Shown: positions 16,807 to 26,102, counted from the first letter of the stretch. The stretch is DNA of 40,469 bases from an uncultured Eubacteriales bacterium (GCA_949294555.1 CASFHP010000012.1:1-40469); one strand, 5' to 3'. Notes: a model not told the origin generated them from the sequence alone. Translations and numbers: made by a program.

Positions 16807-18066
16807 ATGAAAACGAAAGAAAAGAAGGAGAAAAAAGTAAAAATAACCATTAAAAATATCATTTACTTTTTAGTTTTTCTGGTGTTTATGTTATATGCTA
16901 TTTTATTCTATGATTTGTATTTTTCAAAAGAAGTGTATGCAACAGAAGAAACATCTAGTAATCCAACAGAAGAAACAATCATCAGTCAAGCAGAAGATGT
17001 GAATTTAGAAGAAATTATTTCACAGAATACCAATAATGGACAAAGAGAAGAATATGAAGTAAGAGAAGAAGTGTTAGAATATATTACAAAGTACAGAACA
17101 AATACAAGTTTACCAAAAGGAATTGTGCAAGTTGTACAAGAAGGAAGGCAAGGAACTCAAGAGGTAACCGTTAAAAAAACATATCAAGATGAGGAATTAC
17201 TTAGTGAAGAACAAGTTAGTCAAAAGGTAACAACTGCTTCAATAAATAAAATAGTAGAAATTGGTGGCGGTAGTGGGACAAGTAATTATACACCAAAAGT
17301 AGGAGATACTTTGTATGTGACTTCTGACAGATTATCTGTTATGGTGGAACCAGATGAAAGTTCACAAAAAGTAGCAACTTTATCTAAAAATGATGCTATG
17401 GATTTAAAAGAAATACAAGGGTCTTGGTATCGAATAGAGAGCGGTACAGCAAGAGGATATGTAAAAGCAGAATGTACAACATACTTAAATCCAAATCAAA
17501 CAATCCAAAGCGAAGAAGAGACAACAACAGGACAAGGAAGTACAAACAGTCAATCAGCTAGTACATTAAAAAGTAATTTGAGTTTTAATATGCTACTAAA
17601 CAAACCAAGTGGTTTATCATTAGAACAATTTAAAAAAGTGTTAACCGATGATAATGATAAAAACAATATATTTGCTAGTAATGCACAGTATTTTTATTAC
17701 ATAGAAAAACAATATAATATTAATGGTGTATTTGTTGCGGCAGTAGCTATCCATGAAAGTGCGTGGGGAACATCAAGAATATCACAAGAAAAGAAAAATT
17801 TATTTGGATATGGTGCTTATGATTCTAGCCCATATAACAGTGCCTATAATTTTTCTGATTATTCAGAAAGCATTGATTTATTGGCAAGAGTATTTGTGAA
17901 ATATTATTTAAATCCAAATGGAACAAGCATTTATGGTGGAGAAGTAGCTTCTGGAAAATATTATAATGGAGCAACCCTAACAGGTGTAAACACCAAATAC
18001 GCAACAGATAAAAATTGGGCAAATCGTGTATATCAATATATGCAATATTTGTACAATAAATTGTAA
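16807..18066 (+). CDS. Membrane-anchored GH73 N-acetylglucosaminidase with G5-like and SH3b domains
   Basis: The predicted role is peptidoglycan hydrolysis. Order: N-terminal transmembrane anchor (IIYFLVFLVFMLYAILFYDLYF); a G5-like domain at about residues 75-145 (YEVREEVLEYITKY, LPKGIVQVVQEG, TVKKTYQDEELLSEE); a bacterial SH3 domain (LYVTSDRLSVMVEPDES, WYRIESGTARGYVKAEC); and a C-terminal glucosaminidase domain with IHESAWGTSRISQEKKNLFGYGAYD. In the last, Glu about 317 is the expected catalytic acid. AGGTGA at 16798-16803 supports ATG 16807 (419 aa). An upstream in-frame TTG at 16762 is the promoter -35, not a start. G5 and SH3b modules are common cell-wall-binding parts in Gram-positive hydrolases. 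Confidence 0.88.
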   Translation: MKTKEKKEKKVKITIKNIIYFLVFLVFMLYAILFYDLYFSKEVYATEETSSNPTEETIISQAEDVNLEEIISQNTNNGQREEYEVREEVLEYITKYRTNTSLPKGIVQVVQEGRQGTQEVTVKKTYQDEELLSEEQVSQKVTTASINKIVEIGGGSGTSNYTPKVGDTLYVTSDRLSVMVEPDESSQKVATLSKNDAMDLKEIQGSWYRIESGTARGYVKAECTTYLNPNQTIQSEEETTTGQGSTNSQSASTLKSNLSFNMLLNKPSGLSLEQFKKVLTDDNDKNNIFASNAQYFYYIEKQYNINGVFVAAVAIHESAWGTSRISQEKKNLFGYGAYDSSPYNSAYNFSDYSESIDLLARVFVKYYLNPNGTSIYGGEVASGKYYNGATLTGVNTKYATDKNWANRVYQYMQYLYNKL

Positions 18067-18073
18067 AAAATTC

Positions 18074-18102
18074 TTGCTATTTTTCTAAAGTTATTGTATG
18101 AT
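18074..18102 (+). promoter_or_regulatory. Promoter of the 18.2-22.2 kb operon
   Basis: TTGCTA (18074-18079), 17 bp, TATGAT (18097-18102), 65 bp before the first start codon. Confidence 0.6.
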
Positions 18103-18167
18103 ATATAGGTATAAGAAAAAATAAGGATTATTTTGCCAAAAATAAAGAAGAAAGGGGCAACAAATAG

Positions 18168-18575
18168 ATGAAAAAAGCAGTAATCATTGTTACAGTACTT
18201 ATCATGTTTTTTGGAATATTCATTTGTACAAACACAGTTCAGGCGGCAGAACAGGCAATAGATGAAGAAACAGAAAGCAGATTAGTAGAGATAAAAGATA
18301 ATGCAGCACATTCTTTAGAGGACTATAAAGAAAAATATGGTTCAGATATATATGGTACAGTCGCCTATATATTAAATATTGTAAGAATTTATAGTATACC
18401 ACTTTGCTTTTTAGGAATTGCCATTGGTGCAATTCATCAATATGTAGTAGGTGTTAGAAAATTAGACACATTGGAAAAAGGTATGGGGTTAATTGTAACC
18501 TTTGTCACATTATTAATTATATGCCAAATATTACCACTAGCATTTGCAGTGTTTGTAAGATTTGGAAGGGGGTAA
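18168..18575 (+). CDS. Small membrane protein with signal peptide and two helices (135 aa)
   Basis: A signal-peptide-like N-terminus (VIIVTVLIMFFGIFICTNTVQA, ending AxA-like) is followed by a short acidic helix and two hydrophobic helices (ILNIVRIYSIPLCFLGIAIGAIH and MGLIVTFVTLLIICQILPLAFAVFV). The size and layout, cleaved leader plus a helical hairpin, resemble VirB2/TrbC-type pilin-like proteins, but there is no specific motif, so this is a weak comparison. The stop overlaps the ribosome site of the next gene (GGGGGTAA), 3 bp before its ATG, implying translational coupling with the TadZ/CpaE-like ATPase. Confidence 0.75.
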   Translation: MKKAVIIVTVLIMFFGIFICTNTVQAAEQAIDEETESRLVEIKDNAAHSLEDYKEKYGSDIYGTVAYILNIVRIYSIPLCFLGIAIGAIHQYVVGVRKLDTLEKGMGLIVTFVTLLIICQILPLAFAVFVRFGRG

Positions 18576-18578
18576 CAA

Positions 18579-21062
18579 ATGAAAGTTTTATTTGCTGTAA
18601 GTAATGAGGAAATTTCACAAGCCATTATCAAAAAATATCAGAAAGAATACAAAGAAATTATTTCACACAAAAATGTCTATTACTTTAATGCAATATTAAA
18701 AGAAATACAGAAAGATAAATCATATGATAGAATCGTTATCAGTGAAGATTTAGAGGCTTTTACGCACACACAATATGATCAAATTGATAAATTCATATTT
18801 GAAAAATTAGATAGCATTAGTGATGAAGCTTCTAACATGAGAGGAGGAGATATACCAATAATTTTAATTTGTTCAGACAGAAGAACGAAATCTGAAGAAA
18901 TGTTAGTAAAATTATTTGGTATAGGAATTTACAATGCTATATTAGGAAATGATAGAAGCGTGGATGAGGTTTGTAGATTAATTCATAGACCTAGATTAAA
19001 AAAAGAGGCAAAAGCATATTATAAAATTGATTCTGAAGAAGTAAATTACCAAGCAGAAAATGAAAATGATGTTAGCGAAATGGAAATTCAAAACATTTTA
19101 GCACATTATAAAAGTTTAGGAAAAGATGAAGATAGATATGTAGACAGTTTTAATAATATTGCTGCACAATATAATGACACACAATTAAGAATTATAACAA
19201 AATTTTTACCTTTAAATGTAAGAGCAGTCTTAGAGGAAAAATCTCCTAAATATCAAAAGATTATGTCATTTAGTAATAAAGTATCTAATAGCCTAAGACA
19301 AACAAATAAAAAAGAAAGTTCTGGAACTAGCGAAAAATTATTAAAACCAAAGGATAAAACAATAACGATGTCAAAACCCGTTGTTATACCTTCTTCAGTG
19401 AATATGACAGGTGCTAGAAAAATGTCTAGAACAAAAAAAGTTCAAGAAAAGCCAGAACCACAAACAGTTGAACAACCAAGAATGACAGCACAATCACAGA
19501 CAGATGTAAAAGTTGCACCAGTTGAAAAACAAAGAAATGCAAATGTGGTTAATACAGTGGCAAGCACAAACATGGAAGAAAGTGAACCACAAGTTAGTCA
19601 ACAAGTTGCAGAAACAGTACAACCTGTAAAAAGGGGAAGAGGAAGACCAAGAAAAAATCCAGTACAACCACAAGTTGTTGAACAACAACCGGAACCACAA
19701 CCTGTAAAAAGAGGAAGAGGAAGGCCAAGAAAAAATCCAGTACAACCACAAATGGCTGAACAACAAGAAGAAACGACGATTTTACCAGGTTTTGAAGATG
19801 TGAATGATGAGCAAGATACAATTTTACCTGGATTTGATGATTATACACCAGCAGAACCAGAAAACCATTATGAAGAAGAAAAAGATACGATTTTACCAGG
19901 ATTTGAAGAAGCAAATGATGATAAAGATATGCTTTTACCAGGATTTGAGGAAGAACCAAAAAAAGATGAAGATGAAATGATTTTACCAGGACTAGAATCA
20001 AATCCAGTAGAGCCAGAAACTCATAATGAAGTAGCGACAAATTCTTATAATACGTTCAATAATTATCAACAACCTAACAATTATAATGCCTATAATAATA
20101 TGGGATTTGATAATTATGCTTCTTCAAACACTAGAAATATGACAAGAACCAATAAAGACTATGTTCAAACAGTAGATATTTCATCACTGTTAACATCAGA
20201 TAAAAAAATTGTAACCTTTGTAGGAACAAGCAAAAATGGAACATCATTTATTGTTAATAATGTAGCAGAATTATTATCATCTATGGGAATAAATGTAGCA
20301 ATATTAGATACAACAACTAATAGGAATTCATATTATATATATACTAAAAATGAAGAAGCACTAAGAAATATTGCTGCCAATAGTATTGAACAACTTTCAC
20401 AAGGTATTGCCAATGGAATACAAGTTAACAAAAATTTAACTGTATTTACATCTTTGCCAGATGAAGGAGATTCGATAAGTAAAGTAGATGAAATACTAGA
20501 AACATTAGTAAAAAATTATTCACTAATATTAGTCGATTGTGATTTTAATACACCATTTGGATATTTTAAACAATCTTTAGAAACATATCTAGTTCAATCA
20601 TTAGATATACTTACAATACAACCATTAACTGCTTTTTTAAGAGAATTAAAAGCAAAAAATATATTAGATGAAAGCAAATTGAAAATTATATTAAATAAAT
20701 ATGCCAAAGTAAGAGGGGTAAATGAAAAAACCATTATTGGTGGTATGGCTTTTTATAATGACCCGGCCATGTCATTCATGACAGAATTATTTGATAGAAA
20801 TCTTATAAAGTATATTACAATTCCATTTGAAGAGGAAATATATACAAAATATTTAGAAGGTATTATCAATTGCGATATTAATTTAAAAGGATATTCAAAA
20901 AGCTTTATGCAAATATTAAAATCATTAGGAAATATGATATATCCATTAGTATCAGGAAAAGGAACATATAAACCACCAACAGTTGGTGGAAATAATGCAG
21001 GAATGGGAACATTTTCTCCAAGCATGAATGATACATTAAACCAAATGAAAAGAAATTTATAA
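18579..21062 (+). CDS. TadZ/CpaE-like ATPase with AT-hooks and ILPGFE repeats (827 aa)
   Basis: The N-terminal 150 residues (MKVLFAVSNEEIS, IPIILICSDRR, GIGIYNAILGNDRSVDEV) look like an atypical receiver domain. A long disordered middle contains two copies of KRGRGRPRKNPVQPQ (about residues 348-390), each with a GRP-centred AT-hook, then five ILPGFE/LLPGFE/ILPGLE motifs (about residues 399-472) and an Asn/Tyr-rich linker. The C-terminal part from about residue 540 is a ParA/MinD-type fold: KIVTFVGTSKNGTSFIVNNVAELL with a degenerate P-loop (no GKT/GKS lysine-threonine pair), INVAILDTTT and LILVDCDF. Receiver plus ParA matches TadZ/CpaE, which places pilus or secretion machinery. The AT-hooks and short repeats are additions I do not know from that family. 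Confidence 0.78.
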   Translation: MKVLFAVSNEEISQAIIKKYQKEYKEIISHKNVYYFNAILKEIQKDKSYDRIVISEDLEAFTHTQYDQIDKFIFEKLDSISDEASNMRGGDIPIILICSDRRTKSEEMLVKLFGIGIYNAILGNDRSVDEVCRLIHRPRLKKEAKAYYKIDSEEVNYQAENENDVSEMEIQNILAHYKSLGKDEDRYVDSFNNIAAQYNDTQLRIITKFLPLNVRAVLEEKSPKYQKIMSFSNKVSNSLRQTNKKESSGTSEKLLKPKDKTITMSKPVVIPSSVNMTGARKMSRTKKVQEKPEPQTVEQPRMTAQSQTDVKVAPVEKQRNANVVNTVASTNMEESEPQVSQQVAETVQPVKRGRGRPRKNPVQPQVVEQQPEPQPVKRGRGRPRKNPVQPQMAEQQEETTILPGFEDVNDEQDTILPGFDDYTPAEPENHYEEEKDTILPGFEEANDDKDMLLPGFEEEPKKDEDEMILPGLESNPVEPETHNEVATNSYNTFNNYQQPNNYNAYNNMGFDNYASSNTRNMTRTNKDYVQTVDISSLLTSDKKIVTFVGTSKNGTSFIVNNVAELLSSMGINVAILDTTTNRNSYYIYTKNEEALRNIAANSIEQLSQGIANGIQVNKNLTVFTSLPDEGDSISKVDEILETLVKNYSLILVDCDFNTPFGYFKQSLETYLVQSLDILTIQPLTAFLRELKAKNILDESKLKIILNKYAKVRGVNEKTIIGGMAFYNDPAMSFMTELFDRNLIKYITIPFEEEIYTKYLEGIINCDINLKGYSKSFMQILKSLGNMIYPLVSGKGTYKPPTVGGNNAGMGTFSPSMNDTLNQMKRNL

Positions 21063-21078
21063 GTAGGAGGAATTAATC

Positions 21079-22206
21079 GTGATAATAGGAGTTGCTGTAG
21101 TACTAGTAATTATTGTTATTATATTAGTAATTTACAATATAAAAATTAGTCAAAAAATTCAAAAATTTAAAAATATTAACCAAAAAATTACGAACCTACA
21201 AGTTGTTCAAGACTTTATGAATGCAATAGGTGAAACATCATCTGTGGATGAAAAGATTAAAAAGATAAATAATATTTTAATTGAAAAATATGAAATAAAA
21301 TATTCAACAATTGTTGTTTTCAATGGTGCTGAATATGAAATAAAAGCTTCTAATGTTGATGAAAGACATTGGGAATCTTTAAAATCTTTACAAGATGTTG
21401 ATATGTTTAAAGATAGTATTCAAACAGCCACTCCTAAATATGTTACTGTAAATAGTGAGAGCGAAAGATTGCCATATCAAAAAATGGAATTTGGAAGAGC
21501 AAAATCTGCCATATTTTTCCCACTATATATAGATAATGTATATATTGGTTATTGGATATTAGAAAGTGGAACACCACATGACTTTGATAATGTAGATATA
21601 ACTGTATTGGAAGTTATAAAAGACAATATTGTATCTGTATTAAAAACAGTAGTACATCAAAAGACATTAGAATCAATCGTCAGAACAGATTTATTTACAG
21701 GATTGTATTCAGAAGAATACTTGTATGGCGAAGGAAAGAAAATTATAGATCAATATACAATATCTACAATGTGTATGTTTAAAATTGTAAACATAGAAGA
21801 AATCAATGAAAAATATTGCAGAGAATTAGGAAATGAAGTTATTAAGGAAATAAGCAAATATGTTCAAGATAATATTTCCGAAGATTATATATTTGTTCGA
21901 TACATGGGACCTAAATTTGTAATTGCATTTTCAGGTGTAGATACAGAAGGTGTTGCAGGATTTATTAATGACATAAAAGATCATATTGAACAAATGAAAA
22001 TTTCTTTACCAGAGGAAACGACAAATTATACAACACAAGAACCTAGTGAAAAATCTGTCGATATGGCAAAACAAGTAGTAACCCCTATTATAAATGTTGC
22101 ATTATCTTCATATTATAAGGGTACAGGACTAGAAGAAGTGTTGAAAAAACTAGAAGAATATTTAGATAATGCAGACAAAAACGAAAGTGATATCACGAAT
22201 ATCTAA
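21079..22206 (+). CDS. Membrane protein with GAF-like and degenerate GGDEF domains (375 aa)
   Basis: One N-terminal helix ([20 protein letters not shown]) precedes a coiled stretch. A GAF-like sensor follows ([38 protein letters not shown]), then a GGDEF-like domain beginning [14 protein letters not shown]. The active-site loop is YMGPKF where active enzymes have GGDEF or close variants, so diguanylate cyclase activity is unlikely; it may bind a nucleotide or act by contact. The start is GTG 21079 behind AGGAGG (21065-21070), 16 bp after the ATPase gene. It is the third gene of an operon with the membrane protein and TadZ/CpaE-like ATPase. Confidence 0.75.
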   Translation: MIIGVAVVLVIIVIILVIYNIKISQKIQKFKNINQKITNLQVVQDFMNAIGETSSVDEKIKKINNILIEKYEIKYSTIVVFNGAEYEIKASNVDERHWESLKSLQDVDMFKDSIQTATPKYVTVNSESERLPYQKMEFGRAKSAIFFPLYIDNVYIGYWILESGTPHDFDNVDITVLEVIKDNIVSVLKTVVHQKTLESIVRTDLFTGLYSEEYLYGEGKKIIDQYTISTMCMFKIVNIEEINEKYCRELGNEVIKEISKYVQDNISEDYIFVRYMGPKFVIAFSGVDTEGVAGFINDIKDHIEQMKISLPEETTNYTTQEPSEKSVDMAKQVVTPIINVALSSYYKGTGLEEVLKKLEEYLDNADKNESDITNI

Positions 22207-22219
22207 AGGAGGGAATTAT

Positions 22220-22477
22220 ATGGAATTTGATAAAACAATGAATTTTAAAGTCGAAAGAGAGCAAAATGCCAAAAGTCAAGAAATTTTAAAAGAAGTTTAT
22301 GAGGCTTTGATGGAAAAAGGATATAATCCAATCAATCAAATTGTAGGATATATCTTATCAGGAGATCCAACATATATAACCAGTCATAATGATGCAAGAA
22401 ATAAAATTAGAACCATTGAAAGAGATGAGTTATTGGAAAAAATGGTAAAAAAATATATAGGATTAGAAGAGGACTAA
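22220..22477 (+). CDS. ireB: IreB family regulatory protein (formerly UPF0297)
   Basis: This 85-aa protein is nearly textbook for the family: [67 protein letters not shown]. In Enterococcus IreB is a phosphorylation substrate of the PASTA kinase IreK and affects cephalosporin resistance. The N-terminal threonine of DKTM is the likely phosphosite by analogy. AAAGGAGGG before ATG 22220 sets the start. It is followed by ruvX after 1 bp and then a DUF1292 gene, a conserved Bacillota order. Confidence 0.95.
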   Translation: MEFDKTMNFKVEREQNAKSQEILKEVYEALMEKGYNPINQIVGYILSGDPTYITSHNDARNKIRTIERDELLEKMVKKYIGLEED

Positions 22478-22478
22478 T

Positions 22479-22916
22479 ATGAGAATATTAGGAATAGATT
22501 ATGGAGAAGCAAGAGTAGGAATTGCCATAACAGACGCCTTAAACATAACAGCGCAAGGATTGGAGACGATCCAAAGAGAGCATTCAGACAAGGTGATTTT
22601 AAAGAGATTAGATGAAATTTTAGCACAATATGAAGTAGATACCATTGTGGTGGGATTACCACTTAATATGGATGGAACAATGTCACAAAGAGCAGAAATT
22701 ACTGAAAAGTTTGTTCATAAGTTAAAATGCAAATATAATAGGCTAAAAATTGAGGTAATTGATGAAAGACTAACCACAGTTGCTGCACATAAAACGATGA
22801 ATTTTCTAGATGTTAATAAGCATAAAAAACGTGAAATTGTAGATACTATATCTGCAGTATATATTTTAGAAACATACTTAAATAAATTAAAAAATACATT
22901 GAAAAATTCTAATTAA
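22479..22916 (+). CDS. ruvX: RuvX/YqgF, putative Holliday-junction resolvase
   Basis: An RNase-H-fold nuclease linked to Holliday-junction resolution and pre-16S rRNA maturation. The 145-aa protein shows MRILGIDYGEARVGIAITD (first catalytic Asp), VVGLPLNMDGTMSQRA, IEVIDERLTTVAA (catalytic Glu region) and KREIVDTISAVYILETYL (last Asp). One base separates it from the ireB stop, so translation is probably coupled. Confidence 0.95.
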   Translation: MRILGIDYGEARVGIAITDALNITAQGLETIQREHSDKVILKRLDEILAQYEVDTIVVGLPLNMDGTMSQRAEITEKFVHKLKCKYNRLKIEVIDERLTTVAAHKTMNFLDVNKHKKREIVDTISAVYILETYLNKLKNTLKNSN

Positions 22917-22969
22917 TCATGTATTATATGTAATGTATAATAAATAATAAAAATTGAAAGGAGAAATTT

Positions 22970-23281
22970 ATGAACGATAACGAAAATTTTGAAGGAGAAG
23001 ATTTAGATAACATTGTTATTTTAAATGATGAGGATGGAAATGAAGTTAAATTTGAATTCTTAGATTTAGTGGAACTAGATGATGAGGAATATGTTGTTCT
23101 ATTACCAGTAGTAGAAGAAGGCGAAGAGGAAGAAGGAGAAGTTGTTATTCTAAAAGTAGAAGACGTAGATGAAGAATCAGATGAAGAATCTTATGTTAGT
23201 GTTGATGACGAGGCAGTTTTAAATCAAGTATTTGAAATTTTTAAAGAAAAATTCAAAGATGATTTTGATTTTGTAGATTAA
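22970..23281 (+). CDS. DUF1292 family acidic protein (YrzB-like)
   Basis: The DUF1292 signature is clear: DNIVILNDEDGNEVKFEFLDLVELDDEEYVVLLPV, then VVILKVEDVDEESDEESYVSVDDEAVLNQVFEIFKE. It is strongly acidic, has 103 aa and lacks cysteines. Function is unknown, but the gene commonly follows ruvX in Bacillota, as here. AAAGGAG lies 8 bp before ATG 22970. Confidence 0.9.
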   Translation: MNDNENFEGEDLDNIVILNDEDGNEVKFEFLDLVELDDEEYVVLLPVVEEGEEEEGEVVILKVEDVDEESDEESYVSVDDEAVLNQVFEIFKEKFKDDFDFVD

Positions 23282-23300
23282 TAAATAAGGGGGCATACAA

Positions 23301-23780
23301 ATGAGAAATTTTTCTACATGGCTATTAGCATGTTTTATGGTAATGTTTTGGGTGTTTAGAATTATTGTCGCTTTAATGGCACAATTGCATCAAGACTTTT
23401 TTATAACTCCATTTGATGAAACAATGGAAATCATTTTATTGTTCGTAGTATTAGCATGTTTAGTATTAGTTGTAAAAAGAAAAATAGCAGGGGCATTAAT
23501 TTACTTATTTGCTTATGGAATGTATTTTGGAGCAGATATAGCAACAAAAGTTACAGCTTTAGTTGAAGACGCTTCAAAATTTGGACTAGCAGATTATACT
23601 GCTTTAATAATATCTTTAATTGGTGTTATAATACCAGTTGCGGTGTTATTAGATTTATTAGCAGATAAAAATAGAAAAGCACACCCTAAAGACAAAAAGA
23701 CAGATTGGTTTTATAAAAATGAAGCATATGATAGAAAACTAGATGAAAGGGCAGATAAAAATAATTATAGAACTTTGTAA
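23301..23780 (+). CDS. Integral membrane protein with about four helices (159 aa)
   Basis: Four hydrophobic stretches are visible: LLACFMVMFWVFRIIVALM, IILLFVVLACLVLVV, ALIYLFAYGMYFGADI and ALIISLIGVIIPVAVLLDLLA. The tail is charged and cytoplasmic (RKAHPKDKKTDWFYKNEAYDRK). No motif assigns a function. It starts 19 bp after the DUF1292 gene with a GGGGGC ribosome site and is closed by a good terminator, so it is the last gene of the ireB-ruvX operon. Confidence 0.8.
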   Translation: MRNFSTWLLACFMVMFWVFRIIVALMAQLHQDFFITPFDETMEIILLFVVLACLVLVVKRKIAGALIYLFAYGMYFGADIATKVTALVEDASKFGLADYTALIISLIGVIIPVAVLLDLLADKNRKAHPKDKKTDWFYKNEAYDRKLDERADKNNYRTL

Positions 23781-23791
23781 GATAAATTAGG

Positions 23792-23825
23792 GACATTTGA
23801 GAATTAGTCTCAAATGTCTTTTTTG
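23792..23825 (+). terminator. Terminator of the ireB-ruvX operon
   Basis: Perfect 11-bp stem GACATTTGAGA/TCTCAAATGTC (23792-23802, 23808-23818), loop ATTAG, then TTTTTT. Confidence 0.92.
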
Positions 23826-23859
23826 AATTATAGGAAATTGCACAGAAAGGAAGAGAAAG

Positions 23860-24756
23860 ATGGAAAATACGATGAATATTAACTGGTATCCTGGCCATAT
23901 GGCAAAAACCAAAAGACAAATTATGGAAGATGTAAGATTAGTGGATATCATAATAGAATTATTAGATGCACGTATACCAATTTCTAGTCAAAATCCAGAT
24001 ATAGCAGAAATTACAAAAAACAAAAAGAAAATTATTGTCTTAAATAAATGTGATTTAGCAGATGAAAGACAAAATAAAAAATGGGTGGAATATTTTAATC
24101 ATAAAAATATCCCAGCTGTACTGACAGATTCCAATTCTGGAAAAGGAATAGACGAATGTGTGAGAAAAGTAGAAAAAGTAATGGAGGAAGATTTAAAAAT
24201 TCAAGCTGAAAAAGGAAGAATTGGAAGAAAAATAAAAGCAATGGTATTAGGCATACCCAATGTAGGTAAATCTTCTTTCATAAATAGAATATCGAAAAAA
24301 ACATCTGCTGGTGTTGGCAATAAACCAGGAATAACAAAACAAAAACAATGGATTCGTATTAACGAAAAAATTGAATTATTAGATACACCAGGTGTCTTAT
24401 GGCCTAAGTTTGAAAGTGAAGAAGTAGCACTACATCTTGCATTTACAGGAACCATAAAAGAGGATATCTTACAAAGAACAGAAATTGCTTACTATTTAGT
24501 AAAATTTTTAATAGAAAATTATCCAAAACAATTATGTGAAAGATATAAAATAACGGAAGAATATATTAATGAGCAATTACAAAATGAAGAAAGACCAGAA
24601 AACGAAAATATTTATGAAATCTTCTTGGCAATTGGTAAAAAAAGAGGTTGTATCATTTCTGGAGGAAATATTGATGAAGAAAAGACAGCGAGAATTTTAT
24701 TGGATGAATTTAAAAATGGAAAGATTGGAAAGATAACAATAGAGAAGGTACAGTAG
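23860..24756 (+). CDS. rbgA: RbgA (YlqF), ribosome biogenesis GTPase
   Basis: RbgA is a circularly permuted GTPase acting late in 50S subunit assembly. The permuted motif order is visible: G4 NKCDLAD (about residue 62), then G1 GIPNVGKSS (about 131), G2 GITK and G3 DTPGVLWP (about 175). The N-terminal INWYPGHMAKTKRQ is a family hallmark, and a C-terminal RNA-binding helical domain contains KRGCIISGGNIDEEKTARILLDEF. AAGGAAGAG lies before ATG 23860; the next ATG, at 23872, gives the shorter conserved start and is also possible. Confidence 0.95.
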   Translation: MENTMNINWYPGHMAKTKRQIMEDVRLVDIIIELLDARIPISSQNPDIAEITKNKKKIIVLNKCDLADERQNKKWVEYFNHKNIPAVLTDSNSGKGIDECVRKVEKVMEEDLKIQAEKGRIGRKIKAMVLGIPNVGKSSFINRISKKTSAGVGNKPGITKQKQWIRINEKIELLDTPGVLWPKFESEEVALHLAFTGTIKEDILQRTEIAYYLVKFLIENYPKQLCERYKITEEYINEQLQNEERPENENIYEIFLAIGKKRGCIISGGNIDEEKTARILLDEFKNGKIGKITIEKVQ

Positions 24757-24854
24757 ATATAAAAGAGAACGTAATTATTAGGTAAGTAAATGAAATTTGA
24801 TTGCACAATAAAAACGAATACTTAAAAGGATAAAAAAGAAAGGTAAAAAATAAG

Positions 24855-25247
24855 ATGGAAGAATTTTTAAAAATAGATAGACTAAAAGAAGAAGTAGAAT
24901 TAATGTCACCGCTTACTTGGGCATATATTGGAGACGCTGTATTTGAATTGTATATAAGAAATAAATTGATTAATGAAACAAACTTAAAACCACATAAATT
25001 ACATATCGAGGCCATTAAATATGTAAAAGCAAAAAGCCAAGCAGAAACCTTAAACCAAATATATGAAACTTTAACAGATGAAGAAAAAGACATTGTAAGA
25101 AGAGGAAGAAACACACAGAACCATCATTTACCCAAAAATTCTAATGTACAAGAATATATGTATGCAACAGCTTTTGAAGCTCTGATTGGATATTTATACT
25201 TAACCAAACAACATACAAGATTAAAAGAGATTCTAAACTTAATTTAG
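24855..25247 (+). CDS. mrnC: Mini-ribonuclease III
   Basis: Mini-III matures 23S rRNA ends by cutting double-stranded precursor. The 130-aa protein consists of only the RNase III catalytic domain: LTWAYIGDAVFELYIRN (catalytic Asp), KPHKLHIEAIKYVKAKSQA, RRGRNTQNHHLPKN, and YATAFEALIGYLYL (catalytic Glu). It lacks a dsRNA-binding domain, as expected. AAAGAAAGG precedes ATG 24855. The 98-bp gap after rbgA has no terminator. Confidence 0.95.
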   Translation: MEEFLKIDRLKEEVELMSPLTWAYIGDAVFELYIRNKLINETNLKPHKLHIEAIKYVKAKSQAETLNQIYETLTDEEKDIVRRGRNTQNHHLPKNSNVQEYMYATAFEALIGYLYLTKQHTRLKEILNLI

Positions 25248-25274
25248 GGATGTTTCATTCAGAAGGAGAAGTGT

Positions 25275-26081
25275 ATGGTATATTTAAATAATGAAAATAA
25301 GGTAGATAAATTAAAAGAAAAGATGAATACAAGCGATATAGTAATATTTATGGATTTTGATAGAACGATTACTTCAAAAAATAGTGAAGATTCTTGGGCA
25401 GCTACTGCAAACAAAAAAGTAATGGGGGAAGGACTTTCAAAGGAATTAAATATCTACTATGAAAAATATGGTCCTATAGAATTGGATTATACAATAGATA
25501 TAAAACAAAAAGAAAGATATATGGAAGAATGGTATAAAAGATGTATGGATTTATACTATGCATATCATCTTACAAAAGATAAATTAAAGGAATCTATAGA
25601 TAATAGTAAATTAGTATTGAGAGAAGGGGCAAAGGATTTTCTTTTTAAATTATATAAGGAAAATGTACCAGTTATTATTTTGTCAGCAGGAATTGGAAAT
25701 GTTATCGAGCAATTTTTAAAGGAAAAAGAATGTGATTATAGCAATATTACAATTATTAGTAATTTTATAAAATTTGATGAAAATGGAAATATGATGAAAT
25801 TTTCAGATAATATGATTCATAGTCTAAATAAAAATATAGACAAATTAGGAGATTTAAAAGTTAAAAAAATTATTGAAACCAAAAAATATCGAATAGTTAT
25901 GGGAGATTTGATAGAAGATATCTATATGGCAGGAGAATTTTCAGAGGATAGATTGCTAAAAGTTGGTTTTTTAAATAGTAACATTAGTAAAAATTTAGAA
26001 ATATATAACAAAAATTTTGATATTGTATTGACAGAAGAAAATAATTTTTATGATATTGAAAAATATATACGATGCAAATGA
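25275..26081 (+). CDS. HAD-type pyrimidine 5'-nucleotidase-like phosphatase (UMPH-1-like)
   Basis: HAD motifs are in order: I, FMDFDRTIT (about residue 27); II, VPVIILSAGIGNVIEQFL (Ser/Gly motif); III, RIVMGDLIEDIYMAG. The spacing with a large helical cap and the LREGAKDFLFKLY segment resemble the UMPH-1 group of cytosolic pyrimidine 5'-nucleotidases, more often discussed in eukaryotes but present in some bacteria. The actual substrate is not shown by the sequence. AGAAGGAG lies before ATG 25275, 27 bp after mrnC. It probably shares that transcript and the following DUF4116 gene. Confidence 0.75.
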   Translation: MVYLNNENKVDKLKEKMNTSDIVIFMDFDRTITSKNSEDSWAATANKKVMGEGLSKELNIYYEKYGPIELDYTIDIKQKERYMEEWYKRCMDLYYAYHLTKDKLKESIDNSKLVLREGAKDFLFKLYKENVPVIILSAGIGNVIEQFLKEKECDYSNITIISNFIKFDENGNMMKFSDNMIHSLNKNIDKLGDLKVKKIIETKKYRIVMGDLIEDIYMAGEFSEDRLLKVGFLNSNISKNLEIYNKNFDIVLTEENNFYDIEKYIRCK

Positions 26082-26102
26082 ACAAAGAAAGGACCTAATA
26101 AA

